In this document: positions 63,677-64,000 of the stretch, piece after piece | Layout of the letters: every line of letters starts with the position of its first letter | Numbering within the stretch: the stretch's first letter is position 1 | Origin: Diphasiastrum complanatum | Taxonomy: Eukaryota; Streptophyta; Lycopodiopsida; Lycopodiales; Lycopodiaceae | Direction of reading: 5' to 3' | Length of the DNA stretch: 64,000 nt | Assembly (NCBI GenBank): GCA_029204225.1 | Contig: CM055096.1 | Span: 43,432,901-43,496,900 of the forward strand | Position numbers and translations under genes: made by a program | The notes under the pieces: model-generated | Told to the model about the DNA's origin: nothing | The model's input: the letters and a program-made list of their open reading frames with translations, nothing else | Database searches by the model: none

Positions 63677-64000
63677 CTAGTACTCATCAACATCAGCTGC
63701 ACATGCATCAACCAATTTGTACAAATACTCCTTGATGTGTGCTCGAGAGATTTCTGAAATAGATATTGATCTTTCGACATCATATTTATGTTTCTTTACC
63801 ATATTTTTTGTTTTGGTTTTCCATGCATAAATCATAGCATCAATATCTACATCTTCTACACCCGTCATTGTTTGGAACCCAGTCTTTTGAAAGACAGTCT
63901 TCGTATAATTCTTTGTTGTCAATTGGACTGTTTCCACGTCTCCAAGTGGATTTAGGTTCATACCATAATGCTTTGAGTGAAGTGACCATACCATCAGCAT
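63677..64000 (-). CDS. Unidentified open frame running off the right edge
   Basis: At least 107 codons on the minus strand, open to the window end, with the stop at 63677-63679. It is rich in Lys, Thr and Asp and contains VEDVDIDAMIYAWKTKTKNM and ends LYKLVDACAADVDEY. I recognise no family. The composition is protein-like (few Ser/Leu simple runs, balanced charge), so it may be the last exon of a host gene or of a transposon. The ATG at the edge need not be the start. Confidence 0.35.
   Translation of the reverse strand: MLMVWSLHSKHYGMNLNPLGDVETVQLTTKNYTKTVFQKTGFQTMTGVEDVDIDAMIYAWKTKTKNMVKKHKYDVERSISISEISRAHIKEYLYKLVDACAADVDEY

Overview
This window is plant nuclear DNA. It holds one recognisable host gene, a type II (PSD2/PSD3-like) phosphatidylserine decarboxylase on the + strand. 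The gene enters from beyond the left edge and ends at 32747. Ten exons fall in the window (827-938, 1495-1595, 12714-12761, 19027-19173, 19421-19516, 20304-20378, 20980-21072, 32124-32210, 32349-32399, 32514-32747). All have GT-AG borders, and together they form an open frame of 347 residues plus a stop, with the Asp, His and GGST catalytic elements of the family. Three introns are very large (about 11.1, 6.3 and 11.1 kb) and are filled with transposable elements. Such introns, the AT-rich background, plastid-derived inserts and the Copia, Ty3 chromovirus, LINE and hAT content fit a large-genome seed plant. The species cannot be named from what is visible.

Layout. 1-826: left flank, nothing recognised. 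1596-12713 (intron): a candidate hAT element (about 2101-9602) with GC-rich ends and a broken multi-exon BED/DUF659 transposase, then a tandem duplication and an antisense LINE reverse-transcriptase relic. 12762-19026 (intron): antisense Ty3 and Copia relics. 21073-32123 (intron): a structurally complete Ty3/gypsy chromovirus (21732-28381) with 451-bp LTRs, a TACAC target duplication and a tRNA-Met primer site, inserted into an older Copia relic and followed by a Ty3 fragment, plastid ycf2-like and rpoC1-like fragments and a Copia-type LTR with primer site. 32748-64000: no host gene confirmed. It is a transposon graveyard with a degraded Ty3 pol (+), a Copia fragment (+), a LINE (42.8-44.0 kb), a Copia protease relic (-), a Ty3 integrase relic (-), several Copia LTRs, and a nested antisense block of Copia, Ty3 and Copia between 53.1 and 62.9 kb. 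An unidentified open frame runs off the right edge on the - strand.

The window is also very rich in (GA)n/(CT)n arrays. The largest is a 413-bp composite at 47434-47846. Another occupies over a third of a 138-bp intron of the decarboxylase gene, and a third lies inside a Copia LTR.

The elements do not form a pathway with the host gene; they are its intronic and 3' surroundings. I found no evidence of a new biochemical system. The most useful points are the exon structure of the decarboxylase, the young-looking but broken chromovirus in its intron, and the unusual ends of the hAT candidate.
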